From contig NC_090622.1 in NCBI RefSeq assembly GCF_004359215.1, positions 1,701,750-1,765,749 on the forward strand: a stretch of DNA of 64,000 nt, written 5' to 3'. Shown one piece after another: positions 44,790-55,200 of the stretch; the first letter of the stretch is position 1, and every line of letters begins with the position of its first letter. This DNA comes from Bremia lactucae (Eukaryota > Oomycota > Peronosporomycetes > Peronosporales > Peronosporaceae). The notes under the pieces were generated by a model, which saw only the letters and a program-made list of their open reading frames with translations, did not search any database and had not been told where the DNA came from. A program made the position numbers and the translations under genes.

Positions 44790-45321
44790 TGTGGACTTTG
44801 ACAGAATAGAAACGCTGTCTTGTTCTTGATTTGGATTCAAGATATGATCTCATCCTTGATTTGAATTCGAGATATGATCTCATCCTTGGTATGGCCTGGC
44901 TTGAACGCCGTGAGTCATGGATCGATTGGAGGTCTAAGACCTTAGGCGCCACGCGCAATGTTCCTAGCAGAGTTCTGGAAAGTCATGAAACCACCTTTGC
45001 AAGGCAACAAAAGCGCTATTGGCGCGGATCATTGACTGATTCTGTCAGCTTTTGACATTGCAGTCTGCGTTTAAAGACTCCACTGTTCGAAACAATAATT
45101 CTGAGCCCGACTCAGAAGAAGGAAGTAGAACGGCACGTACCTTGTCGAGTGACACTCGTTGTAATAACGATATACTGAAGCCGAAAGCATTATTGGCCTA
45201 AGGCCGAGTCATTTATCCCTGAGCTACGGCAATATCCCTGAGATACGTGGATTGGCACGTCTAAGTCCACCGAGTTTGATAGGCCGAGGTGGCACCATAC
45301 TGAGTGTCACTAGTGACACTA
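44790..45321 (+). pseudogene. Ty3/gypsy element B protease region, cut by gap
   Basis: Translation near 44815-44900 gives LDSRYDLILDLNSRYDLILG followed by MAWL. The block is the C-terminal part of a retropepsin, with a 30-bp tandem duplication. Element A has a single version. The sequence runs on with element-A similarity until 45321, where 100 N begin; RT and integrase are not seen beyond the gap. Confidence 0.65.
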
Positions 45322-45421
45322 NNNNNNNNNNNNNNNNNNNNNNNNNNNNNNNNNNNNNNNNNNNNNNNNNNNNNNNNNNNNNNNNNNNNNNNNNNNNNNN
45401 NNNNNNNNNNNNNNNNNNNNN
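45322..45421. other. Assembly gap (100 N, unknown size)
   Basis: Exactly 100 N, the usual placeholder for an unsized scaffold join. Element B does not continue after it, so sequences left and right need not be close in the genome. Confidence 0.99.
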
Positions 45422-46863
45422 GGGGGTTTTAATGCTATTTTCCAGTTTAAAAAGATAAGTGTTTTATGCATTCTGTGAATTGTACGACATTTAAGGTTTA
45501 ACAACCGAAGTGTACATCCTTCCTTGTCAGACCTTTGACGCCGAGTGCGGCATTCGCCTTCATTTCCTCTTTAGGGTCTGGTACGAAACAGCTACCCTAA
45601 TGGTTGTAATTTGCATGCCTTTGTCTTATGACATTTTCACCTGAGTCACCGACTCTTAGTTCCATTCTCGAATACAATAAGTACTATGTGAGGTAGAAAG
45701 AAAACTGATATTTAAGCTGTGCTGTTCTGCTAACTTCTTTTTCGTTACCGCTTCGACAAGTCTCTTCCTGCTCTTCCTCAACTGCAACCTTCTTCATGCA
45801 TCATAAATGATGGCTACATCCTTCGTACGTATATACAAATAGACACCAACACCGTTTCAGCAGGCCTATTTCTTTCCTAAACGATAGGATGCGATATGGA
45901 GACAAACGTGCTTCCCATCGCGACTGCTCGGCGGCCTTCATCTTCATGTTTAGCAGAACCCGCTCGATGAAAAGCTGTATTCAAAGAGGAGCAAAATCGT
46001 CGTCGGCCTAAAGCCCTTGCGGAAAGAAAAAGAGCATAGTGAGTGTGGATTGACGCGGCTTAGTGTAGAAGGGCGCCTGCAAGAGGTTGCCAGCCGATCC
46101 TTGGCATTTTAGACTTCTGGATCAAAGCGAAGACGCCGGTGGAGCTAGCTACACGCATCGCTACATTTCTTTACTGTTTTGTGTCACCACGTCTGTATCT
46201 GATGCGTCTGCGCAACCATGCGCGTTGTGCCTATTTGTCCTCTGAGGGAATTTACTATTTTCTTGTGCTCGTTGCCTTCAAAGTATAAAGACACGGCGAT
46301 GCGGCCGATTTTCGTCTTTATCAAATTTTGCTATAATTTTGCGAAGCTAAAGGCCAAAAAATCAATCCTGTGCGGCGTATCGGCCATCATGCTAGGCTAG
46401 GACTAGCCTGTACTCTGATTCTTCAGTTGCGCATGCAACCCAGGATCCGCGCTAAGGTTGAAGAACCGTTCATTCCAAGCTCTATTGGTAGGCGTCATTC
46501 AACGCTAATTGACCTCGAGCTTGGCGCTCAAAACGTTAACCGTGTAAGTGGAATCTTGCCGAAGGGATACCTCGTACTCTCAAAAATTTATGACAAGGGG
46601 TAATCCAACTATTTAACCCGGTACTGGTATTGACCCTTGCAATGACGTCACTTTAGAAGTCTGAAACTTAAAACGACTATTATTTTGCTCGACGAGCAAT
46701 GAAGAAGGGGGTGAAATTGCAAGAAGAGCCTTTGTTGCTTTTAATTACGAGGTGCAACTATTTCGTGAGACTCTTGCTTGAAGTTAGAGCACCCTCGACG
46801 CGACCCAAACTATTTTTTAACGTTGGAGCATCATCAACCTCGTTTAGAGGGCCAGACGACTTC
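45422..46863. other. Stretch without recognised gene
   Basis: The longest frames are 60-77 codons (46218-46400, 46370-46603, 46699-46887), with no recognisable domain and overlapping each other. No LTR, tRNA-like or LINE similarity was noticed. It may be unique host DNA, including non-coding flanks. Confidence 0.4.
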
Positions 46864-47416
46864 TGTAACGGGCTAGAGTTGCCCTAATGTTACACAGTCC
46901 CCATTAAAAACATTTGGTACTTAAGGGGATGGTCAATTACTAAATAATAGTAATTAGACCCAACACTCGGGTGTGGTGCACATTTGTGACCAACCCTTGT
47001 GGATGTGATGCACATGGGTGCATTCACATTAGGAGGGATGACGCCCAGCGTCATCCATGATGACGGCTAGCGTCATCAGTTACGCGAGGTATCTATAAAG
47101 ATACGCTCGCAATACATATTAAATGATATCTATAGAGATATCATTTTAATTGGTAAAAATAGGTATTTGTATTTAATTCTATTAAATATAAATCAGTCTG
47201 AAATTTACTACCTACTTGGTAAGTGCGCACGAGGAGACGGATTACCGCTCCCGTGACGTCACTTCACCAGAGTTCTTAGTGTGTTGGGTGAGGTCGCTTG
47301 CGCGCCCACCACAACTACCTCACTGCACGCAAGAGAAGCAGGTGCAAACCGCTTCCTCGCTGTGCTAGGGTGTGTGCTAAGTAGAGCGTGGCCGCATTAC
47401 GACGTGCCCGCCTACA
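46864..47416 (+). repeat. LTR of gypsy family G (553 bp), well preserved
   Basis: It begins TGTAACGGGC and is taken to end at CGCCTACA, just before CTTGGTAGCACTTG, a possible primer-binding region, and 57 bp before the gag ATG. The first 31 nt form a hairpin (TGTAAC...GTTACA with GGGC/GCCC). Between 47037 and 47150 four consecutive hairpins occur. The older copy at 24774-25288 shares the flanking sequence but has different stems there. The right end is inferred. Confidence 0.7.
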
Positions 47417-47472
47417 CTTGGTAGCACTTGAAATCCTTCCCACGACCCGCATCTCTGCGTGTGTACGTGAGG

Positions 47473-48379
47473 ATGAGCCTCAACATTGATTGGGCTCATT
47501 TTCCCCACCTCTCCGAACATCATCGGGAGGTGGCAGGGCTAATGGCGCAGGGACTTGGTGAACAAGCCCTGGCCAGGCTCCTGGGTAGTCCTCCTGAGCA
47601 ACATGTTGCTCAGTTGGAGCAGTTTGAGGCATTTGTGCTCGGACAGCGGAGGGCCGCGTCCGAGGCACAGAGCCATGCTGCGGCGGAGTCCGTCACTCAG
47701 ACTCAGGATGAGCTGAGGCATGAGCAGGCTCGGAGCGAGGCTCTCAACAGGACTGTTGAGATGCTCTCTGCCCGGCCGCATCAGCCGAGGCCCATTCGGA
47801 TGGACCCGCCCAAGTTCGATGGAACTGCGGCGCACACGATTGTCCACTGGCTTTTAGCCGTGGAGCAATGTGGTGTCGCCCAGCTCATCGAGGACGACAG
47901 CCGGATGGTGTCGTACGCTATGTCGCATCTGCGCGGTAAGGCCTCAGAGTGGGCTTACTCGGCGCTTATGGCGGACAGAAAAGCGTTCCCCTCATGGGCG
48001 ATCTTTAAGGATAAGATTCGCGCCATGTACCAGCCGCCGAACAACGAAGTGTTGCTTCAGGCGCGCTTCTTTGGGGCGCGACAGGCGAAGCGATCTCTGC
48101 AAGAGTATGTGCAAGAGATGCGCTCGCTGTCCGCATCCATAACCGTAGGTCCGATTCCGGAGCACATTAAGGTGCCCACGTTTATGAACGGACTACGGCA
48201 TGGCCCATCGCGACAGGCCCTTTTTAGAAAGGTGCCGTCGACGATGGAAGAGGCAATCCAAATTGCCTTAGTTGAGGAGCAATCCTACAACAGTGCCTCG
48301 GCGACAGCTTGGTATAAGCCGTCGGCCGAGAGGACAGATGCCACTCCTATGGAGTTGGGCAATGCAGACGTGGTCTGTT
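47473..48379 (+). CDS. Gypsy family G gag, intact but cut at an assembly join
   Basis: The start is taken at the ATG at 47473 (MSLNIDWAHFPHLSEHHREV), matching the start of the decayed copy at 25345; a longer frame would need a non-ATG codon. About 302 codons are open to the N at 48380. An Ala/Gln-rich N-terminal part is followed by a retrotransposon gag capsid region: PPKFDGTAAHTIVHWLLAVE, SHLRGKASEWAYSALMADRK, FKDKIRAMYQPPNNEVLLQA, SLQEYVQEMRSLSASI, KVPTFMNGLRHGPSRQALFR and MEEAIQIALVEEQSYNSA. ATPMELGNADV follows, usually just ahead of the zinc knuckle, which is not reached. Truncation is probably an artefact of the join. Confidence 0.85.
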
Positions 48380-48380
48380 N
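48380..48380. other. Single-N join between gypsy gag and the U2 locus
   Basis: The base after it begins TTGGTAATATATT, which is the 3' terminus of Utopia (compare 55807 and 63297). The sequence before it is gag. Two unrelated contigs meet here, so the neighbourhood of gag and U2 is not established. Confidence 0.85.
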
Positions 48381-48398
48381 TTGGTAATATATTTGTTT

Positions 48399-48542
48399 TA
48401 TCTGTTCTAATCAGTGTGAAAGCTGGTTTTCGCCTTTTGGCGGACGTTTTTTCACATTTATTTTTGAACTGCCTGACCGCGCGGCTTGCCGGCAGCGGTT
48501 AGGACGGTCTCCGGGGGCGTTCACCTTTCCCCCGTGAGGCCA
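48399..48542 (+). ncRNA. U2 snRNA, 3' part (nt 37-180), occurrence 0
   Basis: It starts TATCTGTTCTAATCAG, the conserved U2 segment that follows GUGUAG. A stem GTGTGAAA/TTTTCACA and an inner hairpin come next, then an Sm site (ATTTTTG). Two 3' hairpins follow: CCTGACCGC/GCGGTTAGG, and CGGGGG/CCCCCG with GGTCTC/GAGGCC. Ends are inferred from the fold. The upstream 18 nt are Utopia 3' sequence, so this gene was also occupied. Confidence 0.85.
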
Positions 48543-49090
48543 GCGAAACTTTTGCTTCAATTTCTGTATTTATATGTTTGCGTATCATTTAAAGCTCATC
48601 GACCCTGTCCGTTATTACATTTGCCCACTATAAGCTTCTTTTGAACAATCAGTCGACTCGCTGTCGACAATCTGCTTTCTTCTCGCAAGAAGCAATTTTG
48701 TCTCGATGGCGACAAGTTACCTACACTGCAGCGACATACAGGCGACTTGGACTCACACAATTCTTGATACCAACAAGGCTTGAACCCAGTCCGTGTCGTA
48801 AAAGAGTCTGCTTATAGTCCTCTCAATTTGCATTGACAAAAAACGCTCGGTTGTTAAGCTGGAATCATTAGCCTTTATTTACGAAGTGGTGCAATGGAAT
48901 TGCATATACTTTTAGATTGGCCGTGTCCACTATTTACGGATCGATAAATTTAGTACGAAGCGAAGCCGGTTCTTCTATGGAACAATGAATTGTAAAAAAT
49001 GAGATGCGACCAACAAATCACAATTAATCTTTTTTCTTTCGTGAAGGCAGCTACAAGGTATAGTATTGAATCCTTACTGTACTGTAATCC
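48543..49090 (+). other. U2 intergenic spacer, variant a
   Basis: It joins the end of one U2 to the start of the next and must contain the upstream U2 promoter, though no element was identified by sequence. Diagnostic bases of variant a are 'cgacaatctgctttcttctc' and 'gatggcgac'. The same variant lies at 56135-56580. No open frame is credible. Confidence 0.7.
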
Positions 49091-49126
49091 ATACCTTCTC
49101 GGCCTTTTGGCTAAGATCAAGTGTAG
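49091..49126 (+). ncRNA. U2 snRNA, 5' part (nt 1-36), upstream of Utopia copy 1
   Basis: It begins ATACCTTCTCGGCC and continues TTTTGGCTAAGATCAAGTGT then AG, nearly identical to the universally conserved U2 5' end. It stops at G36. Next comes AACC of Utopia instead of TATCTG. The branch-point-recognition hexamer GUAGUA (33-38) is thereby split after its fourth base. Confidence 0.95.
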
Positions 49127-49235
49127 AACCTTTTTATTTTTACCTCTTTTTCCTTTGTGCTAAGAGTTGATTTAAAATCTATACTTGTGTCTTTAATTTT
49201 TGTTGTCCCTTTTCTGGCCACTCTGCACTCCTGGG

Positions 49236-52200
49236 ATGCGTATTTGGTGGCCAGACTGGCAGCCTCGCGAGCGCTCGCTGTCTTCTGACAGTGACGGCTC
49301 TACGGCTAGTCATTCCAGTCTCGCCAGCGATGCGTCCTTTTATGACGCACCGTCTGCCGCAGAGTCTGGTATGGACGATGATTTGATCCCGCTCCCACCT
49401 GACTTGTCATCAATTGATGGGTCCAGGGTGGGACAAGCGCCGTTCTTAGAACGTTCGCCCCCCTTTTATGAACATGGAGAGGGTCGATACGAATTGGGAC
49501 GGGGCGACCTGGGATGGGGCGACCTGGGACAGGCGCACGATGGAAATTCTGTCTTTTCCGTTGCGGCCTTCGCGGGGTCTGAATATGGGCCCTGCGCGTC
49601 TCCACGGGCGACACCGCTTCGCGGCGGTGACACGGATTTGGACGCCGCCACTTCGGGCACGGGCACGGAACCCGCTTCGCCCCTGGCCTCCGTTGTGCCA
49701 GCGCGCGTCGACGTCTGTGACGTGCGCGAGGCCTTCCGGTCTCCGGTCCCGGCTTTAGATACCGTCGAGACCTGGCGACGTACCGTTGCGCACCCTGAAG
49801 GTACCTTCGGCCCTATACTTGGTTTAAGTATAGGGGTCGCCGTTCGGGCAATTCACGATGGCGCGGCGGGCGCCGGCCCCGTCCGGGCCCCAAGTTTTTT
49901 CGCCTCCTCCTCCGCGCGGCTCTCGGCTCCCCCCACCTCTCCGCCGGCCCGGTGTGGCCTCGAGGAACCCAAGGCGTATGTTTTCGTACCCGGCAGGGCG
50001 GGCGTTATGCTGTCCGACAGGGTATCGAACCAATGTCAAGAGAGCGACGGCTCCCCGGGGCTCCACACGCATCCCCCGGGTCCTGCAGCGTGTGTCAAGG
50101 ACGGAACCGCTTCCGTGAGCGCCCTTCCAGACGTAGAAGCGGCTCAAGAGCAAACGCATTTGGTATCTCGGCCCGGCAGGGCGGGCGGCATGCTGCCCGA
50201 CCGGGTGCAGCACGCACAAACTCAGAGCATCTGCTCTCCGGGAGCCCACAGGCAGCACCCGGGCCCTAACGCGGTCGAGTTGGCTCCCATTGCCCTTCCG
50301 CTCACCCATCAAGCCCCCGCCGCTGCCCAAGCTCAAGCGAAAGTTATTTCTCGACCCGGCAGGGCAGGAGGCATGCTGCCCGACCGGGTCAACTTTGGAT
50401 CAGCGCTGGTAGCCGCTACGGCTCGCGCACTGGGTACCTTTAGCGACGGCGAGGCCCCGATAAGCGACGATGCCGCAAGTGATGACGACCGGTTCGGCGG
50501 GGTAGCTACGGAGCTGCCCGGTCGAGCTGGATACACTGCAGTGGCCGCGGCCTACACCTCGGGCACGCCCGACACCTTTCCAGAGGCCGCCTCCACTGCA
50601 GCAATTGTTTATGGCCAACTCCTACAGGTTAATGACGACCGCCTCGGCTGGCAGGCTCTTATGCTGCCAGACCGAGTCGGGTACGGAAGATTTCCGCCTC
50701 GCGGCGATGGATTCAATGATTCCTCCGGGGCAACACCCGACGATGATGCTTGCGCACCCGGCAGGGCGGCAGACATGCTGCCTGCCGGTGCAGCATCTGC
50801 CATGGCCAGAGCAGTGCCCATGGACGTCGACCAAGGCTGTCCGTGGTCATTCAGCATCCCCGACCCGCTCCCCTCGCCGTTTACCCAACGCATTGGGGGG
50901 AAGCGCCGCCGCTTGAACGACGTCGACGGTGGTAACCAGCGCGAGCACGCCGAGCAACTGCTGCTCGAGGACGTTGAGGCTGGGTCTCTGAACTCCGTGC
51001 TTAAGCCATTCGCGGCCAGCGCATCCTCAGCCTCCGTCCTGTCCGTGTATGCACACAACGCGCAGCGATTCACGTGCACGCTATGTGCATACACGGCATC
51101 TAGCTTTGCCTTGCTGCGCCGCCACCGGGACTCAAGGCACCGTCACATCGCCTTTACGGACCGGTTTTCGGCAGGTTGCGCGTGCGGCATCCCGTTTGTG
51201 TCGAGGCTGGCTGCAGCAAACCATGCGCACGCATGTGCCAGCCTCCATGACACCCCGGCTGCGACTGCACCAGCAGCAGGGAGTTTAAGCCCCACTGCCG
51301 GTGCAGTCAATGCAACCGCTACGGTGGCCAAGACTCAAGACCGACTGCCCGATCACGACCCCCCGGTGCTCGCCGTGTCCCCCACACAGGCGAGCACCAC
51401 CGATGACAACAAACCTCAGGCAGCGCGGTGGAGCTCTCCGCTCCCAAGAGAGCTGGTCGCTTCGCGGATCGCAGCCCGCCTCGGCACGATTCCTGCTCCC
51501 CGCTGGGACCCACCACTGCCTCGCAGCGTGGTCGCGTCCAGAATTGCTCTCCGCCTTCTCCCGCCGGAACGAAAGACAGAGAAAGAGTCCAAGGCCGAGG
51601 AAAACTCCGCCAAGGACAAGGCCACCGCCGAAGACACTGGCGGAGAGTGGCTACTGCGCTTCGACGGCGCCTGTCGGTCTAACCCTGGACAAGGCGGCGC
51701 CGGAGCTGCACTGTTCAAGCCTAGCGGCCCCGTGGTGTGGACTTGTTCCCACTACATGCCGAGCAGCAGTGAGACCAACAACACTGCCGAATACACGGCG
51801 CTGCTGCTCGGCACACGGGCCGCCGCCGACCATGGCGTCAAGAACTTGAGGATCGAGGGTGACAGTAGCCTCATCATCCAGCAGGTGCGTGGCATTTTCG
51901 CCACGCGCAACAGGCGCCTCCGGCAGCTTCGGGTCGCGGTCAAGGCGGAACTGGCGCGGATGGAGCGGGCCACGCTCCACTCCATCGACCGCCAGGCCAA
52001 TGGTCATGCCGACCGCCTGGCAAACGCCGCTCTAGACCGTCGCGCGACCAAGCTGGAGTGCGGGGTGCACGCCGATGGACATGGCTGCACCTCCACTACC
52101 ACGACGGGTCCAGCGCCCGTCGACGCACCCCAGCCGGCCTCGTCACCCGTCCTGCCCGCTGCCCCACCCAGCCCCGTCGATGACGACGATATGGGCGACA

Positions 52201-55200
52201 TCGACGATGGAGAAATCTATGCGCCGATGAAGATAGGGCCTCATGCTATTCCTCAACGCCGCCCGCGCCTCCGCCTCCGCGAGCTGGAAGACAGCGAGCA
52301 AGAGGCGGCGGCGGCAATTGTAGAGCGGCTAGCGGCGACGCTGGCGGCCAAGATAACGGATGCTGACGACTGGGAGGAGGCAGAAGGATACATCACAGCC
52401 CTTCCGTACACTCTGTACGACAAGCTGCAGCCTTTCTCCCAGGCCCAGCGCCGCAACCCGCCTCACCCACAGCGCCAGCGCAGCGCCCCTTCAGCCCCAT
52501 CCCCGGTTGCGCCGCAGGCCTCACAGCCTCGTGGCACTCGCTCTCGCCGTCGCCGTGGAAACTTCGTTGGTGGAAAGAAGAAGCGTCGCGCTCGGCCACC
52601 CCGTGTGACCCGCCACCACCGTGAGCACCGGCTCGATGAAGCTCTGGACGACATGCACGCGGTGGAGCGTAGCGAGCCAGGCAACCGGAAGGCTGTCGCG
52701 AAGGCACGACGGCGTGTGGGCAGGATCAACTCGTCCATCGTCCAGCAGCGTCTCCGCCACCTCTTCGATACGTCGGAGAAGGAGTGCGTGCATAGAATTC
52801 TAGAGACAGCACGGAGAGGACGTGCTGCGCCCAATGATGTGACCATGGGCATGGAGGAAGCTCTAGCGGGTGCCGAGGAGGGGCCAAAAGAAGGTACTTG
52901 CCCAATCAAGGGCGAGAGGCTTCACGAATTCTTCACGACTGTGAATTCACCCGTGAGTTCATTTGACGTGATGGCCCCTGCTGGTGCGCAGTTCCGCTTG
53001 GCTCTCGCGAGCCTTCCGGCCGCTACCAATGGCACGGAGCTTCTCCAAGAGGCCCCTAGCGCTGAAGAGGTCGAGAACCAAGTACAGCATGTACGGGCTA
53101 GCTCAAGCCCAGGCCTGGATGGGGTCGGGTACGATATCTACAAGGTGTTCGCTACCCAACTCCTCCCCGCGCTCCATGCCGTATTCGCGTGCTGCTGGAA
53201 GTTCAAGCGCGTGCCTGGCAGTTGGAAGACCAGCGTGGTACGTCTGCTGCACAAGAAGGGCGATCGTCTCGACCCGTCCAACTGGCGGCCGATCTGCCTG
53301 CAGCAGGCTATCTACAAGCTTTACACTGGGGTCTTGTCACGCAGGTTCACGAGCTGGCTCGACGCCAATGGCCGCCACGCCGAGGCCCAGAAGGGATTTC
53401 GAGCGATGAATGGGTGCGGGGAACACAACTTCCTCGCTGCCATGCTCGTAGACCAGGCCAGGCGCAAGCGCCAAGAGCTGCATGTTGTGTGGTACGATTT
53501 TGCCAATGCATTCGGCAGCGTGCCACACGACATGTTATGGGAAGCGCTCGAGCGACAAGGTGTCCCACCAGAGTTCGTCGCTTGCTGCCGTGGTCTGTAC
53601 GCCGGCGCTTCGTTTACGATTGGGAACGCGGCGGACGGGACCACGGCGCCGATTGCGCTGCAGGTGGGAGTGTTCCAAGGCTGTCCACTCAGCCCACACC
53701 TCTTCACCGCCGCAATTGCGCCATTGCTCCACGCGCTCAAGGCCTTACCAGGCACAGGGGTACAGCTCACCAGCGTTGACCGTCCCGGTGCTGCGGCTTA
53801 CGCCGACGACTTGAAAATTTTCAGCAGCACCGTGGATAGCATCAAACGTCAACACTCGGTGGTGAGCGACTTCCTTCGCTGGACTGGCATGCGGGCAAAC
53901 CCGCAGAAGTGCAGCGCCATGTCAGTCCAGCGCGACTCACGTGGAGTGCAGATAACCCAGGACATTGGGCTGCAGCTGGATGAAGCCATGATCCCCGCGT
54001 TAAGCGCCTCGGACTCGTACAAGTACTTGGGGATTGGAGATGGGTTTGACCATGTGCGCCGGCGTGTAGAGCTCGCCCCTGCTCTCACGCAGCTCAAGCT
54101 CGACGCCACTGCGCTCATGCAGTCCGGGCTGGCGCCATGGCAGGTGGTGAAGGCCGTCAAGGTTTATCTTTACCCGCGTGTCGAATACGCTCTTCGGCAC
54201 CTGCGCCCATTCGCACAGCAGCTGGAGGGCTTCGACCGCCACCTTGTTCGTGGCCTTCGCCACCTACTCCGACTACCCACCAGCTCCACGACGGCATTCT
54301 TTTACGCGCCGGTTTCGCGTGGAGGATTGGGGTTTCTACCCTTGACAGAGCTGCATGGAGCATTGCAAGTGGCTCATGGGTGGCAAATGCTACATTCTCC
54401 AGACGCTGCCACCCAGCGCATTGCACGCCAGCAACTCCGTCAAATTGCAGAGGCTCGTTACCGGCTTGATGCTCAGCGGTGGCAAGACCGCGAGGAGGAG
54501 CTAGCCGAGCTCTTCCTCAACAGCAAGCTCGGGACGTCGGACGCAGCCCTACCCAAGCGACGCAACGGTGATATTGGGTCGCTGTGGTTCGACGTCCGCG
54601 GCCACCTCCACCGCTTCGGCTTGACATTGGAATTAGCGCCGGCGGTGGAGGCAACTGGTACGGCGGCAAAACGGTTGCAGCTTCGCGTGCCGCACCACGG
54701 TGCATGGCTGGGGCATCGTGACATTTTAAGGCACTTGAAGTTGCACCTCAAGAACAGGCACTGGGCGCGGTGGGCCGCCATGAAAGACCAAGGGAAGGCC
54801 GCTCGCACGCTCGGGGGTGCTGGGAGCGGCTTCCTGTCGCGGCCTCAGGGATTGTGGGAGTCCGACTACCGCTTCGCGGTGGCCGGTCGCCTCAACCAGC
54901 TTGACACTCACAGTGTCTTGAAGCGCCGTCGCCTCCGCGTCCACGACAAGTGCCGACTCCCTGGGTGCGCGCGGTCCGAGACGCTGGCGCACGTGCTCAA
55001 CCACTGCGCCGGCACGATGGATGCGATCCGTGCGCGCCATGATGATGGGCTGAAGATGATTGAGCGTGCTCTCACCTCGGCGGTGGGTACCCGCGAGGAG
55101 CGAGTGGAGGTACGAGTTAACCAAACGGTACTATCCCTCCCGGGCCCAGCGCTCCGGCCAGATCTGCAGGTCTACAACCACACCCGACGTATGGTGTCGG

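Noticed and set aside
48350..48400. Utopia or U2 inserted into a gypsy gag
   Set aside because: The single N at 48380 and the abrupt start inside the Utopia 3' terminus point to a scaffolding join.
48770..48845. tRNA-like box B (GGTTCAAGCC) on the minus strand in the U2 spacer
   Set aside because: No acceptable D arm or anticodon stem could be drawn; conserved only because the whole spacer is repeated.
49824..50336. 170-codon minus-strand frame, and similar frames at 50609-51094, 51301-51849, 53189-53779 and their copy 2 counterparts
   Set aside because: They are shadow frames of the GC-rich Utopia ORF; the plus-strand frame has all recognisable domains.
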